From assembly GCA_035517495.1 (NCBI GenBank), contig DATIYT010000059.1:1-64000 (forward strand): a stretch of DNA of 64,000 nucleotides, given 5' to 3'. Of the stretch, positions 60,055-64,000 are shown one piece after another. The translations under genes and the position numbers were made by a program. The DNA is from DASZHJ01 sp035517495. GTDB taxonomy: Bacteria; Pseudomonadota; Alphaproteobacteria; ATCC43930; CGMCC-115725. Position 1 is the first letter of the stretch. The number at the start of each line of letters is the position of its first letter. The notes under the pieces are model-generated. The model worked only from the letters and a program-made list of their open reading frames with translations, had not been told where the DNA came from and did no database searches.

Positions 60055-60897
60055 TCAGTGCGCGAGCACCACGGGCAAGGTTGCCTCCATGATGATGTGC
60101 CGAGTCGCACCGCCGAAGATGAGCTGGCGGAGCCGGCTCTGGGTGTAGGCACCCTTGATCAGGAGATCGGCGCCAAAAACTTGCGCCTCCTCGAGAAAAG
60201 CCTGACCCGTCGTCCGCCCGCGCAACTGCACGTGGCGGGCGCTCACCTGGATGCCATGCAGCGCCAGGCTGCGCGACAACTCCTCGCCGGTGGGACCCGG
60301 CGTCATGCCGCCCTCGACGCTCACCACCTCGACCTGACGCGCGCGCTGCAGGAACGGCATCGAATGGGCGATGGTGAGCGCGGTCTCGGTGCTTCCGTTC
60401 CAGGCGACGGAGACGCGCTCGCCCATTTTGGCGGGTGCCTGGGGCGGTGCCATCAGCACTGGACGGCCGCTTTCGAACAGCGCGTCCTCAAGAGTGGCTT
60501 CCGCGAGCGACGCCAGCTTCGCAGGCCGCTCCACCACGATCAGGTCGAAAATCCGACCGAGGCTCCCGACCACAGCGTTCTGGCGCCCCGCTTCCTCGCG
60601 CCATTCGGCGCTAAGCTGGCCCGGCCCCGCCGGGCCCACGGGTATCCCATGCTCGCGCATGAAGGCCGAGAACAGCGCGCGCGCCGACTCGCGCCGCTCA
60701 TGCCCCTCGCGCTCAAGCGTGCGATCGACCTCGGACGAGATCGAGAAGCCCATCTCGCCGCCGAACACCACCGCGTATTCGGTCGTGAGCGTGTTGAGTC
60801 CGACCATCCGGGAACCGAATGCCTTGGCAACCAGCGTCGCCGTTTCCAGCAAAGGCCGCGCGGTTCCGTCTCCCACCACCGCCAGGATCGATTTCAT
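60055..60897 (-). CDS. universal stress protein family
   Basis: 280 residues. The C-terminal half is a clear Usp domain: GERVSVAWNGSTETALTIAHSMPFL and LLIKGAYTQSRLRQLIFGGATRHIIMEATLPVVL, where GAYTQSRLRQLIFGGATR fits the ATP-binding G-2X-G-9X-G-type end. The N-terminal half is a divergent second Usp copy (ILAVVGDGTARPLLETATLVAKAFGSRMVGL). Double-domain Usps of this size are common in proteobacteria. AAGGAG precedes the ATG, and a good promoter lies just upstream. It is monocistronic. Confidence 0.82.
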   Translation of the reverse strand: MKSILAVVGDGTARPLLETATLVAKAFGSRMVGLNTLTTEYAVVFGGEMGFSISSEVDRTLEREGHERRESARALFSAFMREHGIPVGPAGPGQLSAEWREEAGRQNAVVGSLGRIFDLIVVERPAKLASLAEATLEDALFESGRPVLMAPPQAPAKMGERVSVAWNGSTETALTIAHSMPFLQRARQVEVVSVEGGMTPGPTGEELSRSLALHGIQVSARHVQLRGRTTGQAFLEEAQVFGADLLIKGAYTQSRLRQLIFGGATRHIIMEATLPVVLAH

Positions 60898-60935
60898 GTG
60901 TCGCTCCTTGCGTGAAAGCCCCTGATTTTTCCGGG

Positions 60936-60964
60936 ATTATAATCCGCAATTTGAATTCTCCCAA
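60936..60964 (-). promoter_or_regulatory. sigma-70-type promoter of the universal stress gene within a palindrome
   Basis: On the minus strand TTGGGA (60964-60959), a 17-bp spacer and TATAAT (60941-60936) lie about 40 bases upstream of the start. The -10 sits in the perfect 12-bp palindrome GGATTATAATCC (60934-60945), so a TATAAT also reads on the plus strand toward the dehydratase gene. Confidence 0.6.
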
Positions 60965-61077
60965 GCAAGACCGCAATCGGTGAAGGCGGATTGACACCGC
61001 GCTTGCCCGCCCTGTTAGCTCTAGGCTCATGGGAGGACGGCCCCTCGTGGCGCCGTCGGAACAACGAGGGCGATGCC

Positions 61078-62790
61078 ATGGCGGATGCGATTGGGCTCGC
61101 AAGGGGCCTTACCAACTACGGCGACCGCGATTTCGCGCTCTACCTGCGTCGATCCTTCGCGCGCTCCATGGGCTATTCGCTGGCGCTTCTGGATAAGCCG
61201 GTGATCGGCATCGCCAACACCCACAGCGGCTTTAACAATTGCCATCGCCTGGTGCCGGAGCTGGTAGAGGCGGTGAAGCGCGGCGTGCTGGCGGCAGGCG
61301 CGCTGCCGCTCGAATTCCCGACCATCTCGCTGGGCGAGGTTTTTCTCAATCCCACCAGCCTCATGTTCCGGAACCTGATGGCGATCGACACCGAAGAGAT
61401 GATCCGCGCCCAACCCATGGATGCGGTGGTGCTGGTGGGTGGTTGCGACAAGACCGTGCCGGCGCAGCTCATGGGTGCCGCGTCCACCGACGTGCCGGCG
61501 ATCCAGCTCGTGACCGGGCCGATGATGACCAGCCGGTTCAAGGGCGAACGACTGGGTGCCTGCACCGATTGCCGCCGCTTCTGGGCACGCTATCGCGCGG
61601 GCGAGCTTAGCACCGCGGAAATTCAGGAGGTGGAGGGCGGCCTTGCAACCACCGCCGGGACATGCGCGGTCATGGGGACCGCCAGCACCATGGCATCGAT
61701 CGCCGAAGCGCTCGGCATGATATTGCCGGGAACCGCCGCGATCCCGGCGGTGCATGCGGACCGGCTCCGCGCCGCCGAGGCGACCGGCGCCGCCGCCGTC
61801 ATGCTCGCGAAGAGCCGTCTCTTGCCGCGGCAGATCATCACCGAGAAGTCGGTCGAGAATGCGCTCCGCGTGCTGCTGGCGATCGGCGGCTCCACCAACG
61901 CCGTGCTGCATTTGACGGCGATCGCCGGCCGGGTCGGCGTCGATCTCTCGCTTCGCCGGCTCAATGAACTCAGCGATACGACACCGGTGATCGTCGACCT
62001 GAAGCCGACGGGACCGCACTATATGGAAGACCTGTTCGCGGCCGGCGGCATCGGCGCGGTCTTGCGCGAGCTTCGCCCGCTGCTGCACCTCGATTGCCGC
62101 ACCGTCACCGGCGAGACCTTGAGCGAGCGGCTCGCCGCCGATCCGAGCCCCTATGTCGATCGCGGTGTTGTCAGGCCGCTCGGCGAGCCACTGTTGCCCG
62201 TGGGAGGGCTCGTGGCCTTGTTCGGTTCGCTCGCCCCGCAGGGTGCGATCCTGAAGCGCGCCGCTGCCGATCCCAAGCTGTTCGAGCGCGAAGGCCGCGC
62301 CGTGGTATTCACGTCGTTGGACGATCTCGCGAGCCGGATCGACAATCCCGACCTCGACGTCGCGCCCGAGGACTTCCTGGTGCTGCAGAATGCAGGTCCG
62401 CTCAGCGAGTCGGCGATGCCCGAGGCGGGTTATCTGCCGATTCCGGGCAAGCTCGCTCGCCGCGGCGTCAAGGACATGGTGCGGATTTCCGATGCACGCA
62501 TGAGCGGCACCGCCTATGGCACGGTGGTTCTGCACGTGGCCCCGGATGCCGCGAGCGGCGGCCCCCTCGCCAAGGTCAGGAACGGCGACCGCATCCGCCT
62601 GAGCGTGGCCGAGCGACGGATCGAGCTGATGGTGGACCCGGGGGAGCTGGCGCATCGCCCGGCGCCGATCTCGGCGCGTCCAGGCCGTGGTTACCGCCGC
62701 CTCTATCACGACGAAATCCTGCAAGCCGATCACGGCTGCGACTTCGATTTCCTGCGCCGCAACCCGCTCCGAACCGGAGCCACGCGATGA
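61078..62790 (+). CDS. IlvD/Edd-family dehydratase (sugar-acid or dihydroxy-acid dehydratase)
   Basis: 570 residues from the ATG at 61078, preceded by GAGGG. The family blocks are GIANTHSGFNNCHRLVPEL, VLVGGCDKTVPAQLMGAA, TTAGTCAVMGTASTMA and the C-terminal RMSGTAYGTVVLHVAPDAASGGPLAKV with the conserved Ser. The three iron-sulfur Cys are C55, C123 and C196, with spacing as in IlvD. It dehydrates 2,3-dihydroxy acids. The sequence looks closer to the aldonate dehydratases (arabinonate/xylonate type) than to biosynthetic IlvD, but this is a judgement by eye. Its stop overlaps the next start (ATGA), which joins it to a transport gene. Confidence 0.84.
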   Translation: MADAIGLARGLTNYGDRDFALYLRRSFARSMGYSLALLDKPVIGIANTHSGFNNCHRLVPELVEAVKRGVLAAGALPLEFPTISLGEVFLNPTSLMFRNLMAIDTEEMIRAQPMDAVVLVGGCDKTVPAQLMGAASTDVPAIQLVTGPMMTSRFKGERLGACTDCRRFWARYRAGELSTAEIQEVEGGLATTAGTCAVMGTASTMASIAEALGMILPGTAAIPAVHADRLRAAEATGAAAVMLAKSRLLPRQIITEKSVENALRVLLAIGGSTNAVLHLTAIAGRVGVDLSLRRLNELSDTTPVIVDLKPTGPHYMEDLFAAGGIGAVLRELRPLLHLDCRTVTGETLSERLAADPSPYVDRGVVRPLGEPLLPVGGLVALFGSLAPQGAILKRAAADPKLFEREGRAVVFTSLDDLASRIDNPDLDVAPEDFLVLQNAGPLSESAMPEAGYLPIPGKLARRGVKDMVRISDARMSGTAYGTVVLHVAPDAASGGPLAKVRNGDRIRLSVAERRIELMVDPGELAHRPAPISARPGRGYRRLYHDEILQADHGCDFDFLRRNPLRTGATR

Positions 62791-63908
62791 GGACTCGCGT
62801 GAGCCTTTTGCTGGCGCTTTTATGCTTCGTCGCACCGCGGTTTACTGCCGCGCAGGACGTGCGCATTCCAGTGCTGGTGCCGCTGACCGGCTTCCTTGCG
62901 CTCGAGGGCACCAGCCAGAAGAACGGCGCCGTGCTCGCCCTCGAGCATCCGCCCGAAGGTGTGACGCCTCATTGGGAGGTCGAAGACACCCAGACCGCAC
63001 CCGAGCTTGCCGTCAATGCGCTCGAGAAGGCGCTGGAGCAGCCGGCGGTCGCGGTGGTTGCTTCGATGCTGGGCTCGCAAATCCTGGCGATGCTGCCGGT
63101 GGGCGCCGAGCACAAGGTCCCGCTCATCACCATCTCGGGGACGGCGCAGGTGACCGAGCAAGGCAACGCCTATGTCTTCCGCTTCTTCCCGAGCGATGCC
63201 GTGGTCAAGGTGGCGCAGGCGCGCTACGTGGTGGAGGAGCTTAAGAAAAAGCGGCCGGCGATCATCTATCAAACCACCGTCTACGGACAAGGCGGCCGCA
63301 CGGTGCTCGACGCCGTCTTCAAGAAATTGAACGTGGTACCCGTGTTCGAGGAAGGTGTCGACATCACGGTGAACGACATGCTCCCGGTTCTGACGCGAGC
63401 GCTCGCGGCCCAACCAGACGTGCTGGTGCTACAGCTGCACGCGTCTTCGACCGCGCTCCTCATCCGCCAGGCCGCCGGCATGGACCCGCATCTTCCGATC
63501 GTCGCGGGTTCGGCGATCCATCAGCCCTCGACCGCGGCATTGCTTGAGCCCGAGGAGTTGGACGGCGTTTGCGCCGAAAGCGCCTCCTCGCCGATCTCGG
63601 GAGGAAGCCCGGAGGTCGATAAGTTCGTGGCCGACTACCGCGCCGAGTTCAACACCGAGCCCGACGCCTATGCGCTCGCGCAATATGACGGTACCGAGAT
63701 GGTGCTGAACGCCGTCAAAGCCGGTGCCACCGCGGCCGAGGCGGTGCGCGATGCGCTCGCCGCGCAAAAGTACCAAGGCCTCGCCATGACCTATTATTCC
63801 GATGGCCACGGCAACATGGCGCACTCCGCGATCATCCTCTGCTACGACGGCAAGACCCGCGTTCCCAAAGTCGTCCAGCGCTACGACAATATCGATCCGC
63901 AGATGTAG
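62787..63908 (+). CDS. branched-chain-type ABC transporter substrate-binding protein
   Basis: 373 residues from the ATG at 62787 in the ATGA overlap. A signal peptide (LLLALLCFVAPRFTAA) ends near residue 22. Peripla_BP_6 (LivJ-like) features: IPVLVPLTGFLALEGTSQKNGAVLAL, VVASMLGSQILAMLPVGAEHKVPLITISGTA, PAIIYQTTVYGQGGRTVLDAVFKK and EFNTEPDAYALAQYDGTEMVLNAVK. Ligands of this family range from branched-chain amino acids to aromatic acids and amides. Coupling to a dehydratase suggests a hydroxy- or sugar acid ligand here. A permease gene starts 27 bp later. Confidence 0.85.
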   Translation: MRTRVSLLLALLCFVAPRFTAAQDVRIPVLVPLTGFLALEGTSQKNGAVLALEHPPEGVTPHWEVEDTQTAPELAVNALEKALEQPAVAVVASMLGSQILAMLPVGAEHKVPLITISGTAQVTEQGNAYVFRFFPSDAVVKVAQARYVVEELKKKRPAIIYQTTVYGQGGRTVLDAVFKKLNVVPVFEEGVDITVNDMLPVLTRALAAQPDVLVLQLHASSTALLIRQAAGMDPHLPIVAGSAIHQPSTAALLEPEELDGVCAESASSPISGGSPEVDKFVADYRAEFNTEPDAYALAQYDGTEMVLNAVKAGATAAEAVRDALAAQKYQGLAMTYYSDGHGNMAHSAIILCYDGKTRVPKVVQRYDNIDPQM

Positions 63909-63935
63909 GCGGGATGGCGCGGGCGCGCCCACAGC

Positions 63936-64000
63936 ATGATCACCCTCGCTCAACTCGCGCTCAACGCGCTTTCCTTGGGTGCGGCCTATGCGCTGGTGGC
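63936..64000 (+). CDS. branched-chain-type ABC permease, N-terminus (truncated by window)
   Basis: The ATG at 63936 opens MITLAQLALNALSLGAAYALV, which matches the first membrane helix of LivH-type permeases. The gene runs off the right edge. It follows the binding-protein gene on the same strand and should be its transport partner. Confidence 0.6.
   Translation, partial: MITLAQLALNALSLGAAYALV

Noticed and set aside
61027..62835. 602-codon minus-strand frame opposite the dehydratase
   Set aside because: Antisense to a dehydratase with all three iron-sulfur cysteines.
1..64000. rRNA, tRNA, CRISPR arrays, prophage or IS elements
   Set aside because: I saw no clover-leaf-like sequences, regularly spaced repeats, integrase or transposase motifs; a covariance-model search would be needed to exclude small RNAs.

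Overview
The window reads as a GC-rich alphaproteobacterial chromosome segment, most likely from a Rhodospirillales-type or similar Gram-negative lineage. Pointers are the ileS-lspA-BamF(DUF3035) block, DUF2336 and DUF2066 proteins, the xseA/purD and tadA/rluB/rsmD neighbourhoods, a full MsbA-WaaA-LpxK-LpxL lipid A block and a FadL outer-membrane porin. I found no rRNA, tRNA, CRISPR array, prophage or insertion sequence.

Region 1 (1-10.2 kb) looks like a surface-glycan or glycolipid island. It holds the end of a TylF-type O-methyltransferase, two further methyltransferases, a 2OG-Fe(II) oxygenase with a coiled coil and a C-terminal beta-rich tail, and a decayed methyltransferase pseudogene. 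A GT2 glycosyltransferase, a flippase-like membrane protein, a YfhO-type membrane protein and a GT-C-like membrane protein follow. It is visibly more AT-rich in places than the rest. Region 2 (10.2-13.1 kb) is one large S53-like/subtilisin-fold protease carrying about seven ~52-residue tandem repeats.

Region 3 (13.3-20.1 kb) is a compact lipid A/Kdo operon on the plus strand: msbA, a DUF374 acyltransferase, waaA, lpxK and two tandem LpxL-type acyltransferases, most of them overlapping. Region 4 (20-30 kb) is housekeeping: an M23-family protein with xseA, purD, tadA, a class I amidotransferase, rluB, rsmD and mutL, interrupted by a hicAB toxin-antitoxin pair and two orphan methyltransferases. 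Region 5 (30.5-40.2 kb) holds pgi, a histidine-rich membrane protein I do not recognise, bamF, lspA, ileS, a DUF2066 protein, ribF, a second 2OG-Fe(II) oxygenase and a MaoC hydratase.

Region 6 (40.4-48.5 kb) has a solitary oligopeptide-type binding protein, hisI, an M81 metallopeptidase, an OmpA-like lipoprotein preceded by a striking 21-bp direct repeat and followed by a strong terminator, and a diguanylate cyclase coupled to a DUF2336 protein. Region 7 (48.8-60 kb) is a fatty-acid degradation cluster on the minus strand: FadL, FadD, a MerR-family regulator with two tandem LiuR-like boxes upstream, thiolase, a FadN-type dehydrogenase/hydratase, acyl-CoA dehydrogenase, enoyl-CoA hydratase, a NIPSNAP protein and an SDR. 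Region 8 (60-64 kb) has a universal stress protein, then an IlvD/Edd-type dehydratase translationally coupled to a branched-chain-type ABC binding protein and the start of its permease.

The strongest candidates for something not routinely described are the repeat-bearing S53-like protease, the paired direct repeat before the OmpA lipoprotein, the histidine-rich membrane protein and the cyclase/DUF2336 pair. I see no clearly new multi-gene system. All family calls come from reading motifs by eye; no database search was run.
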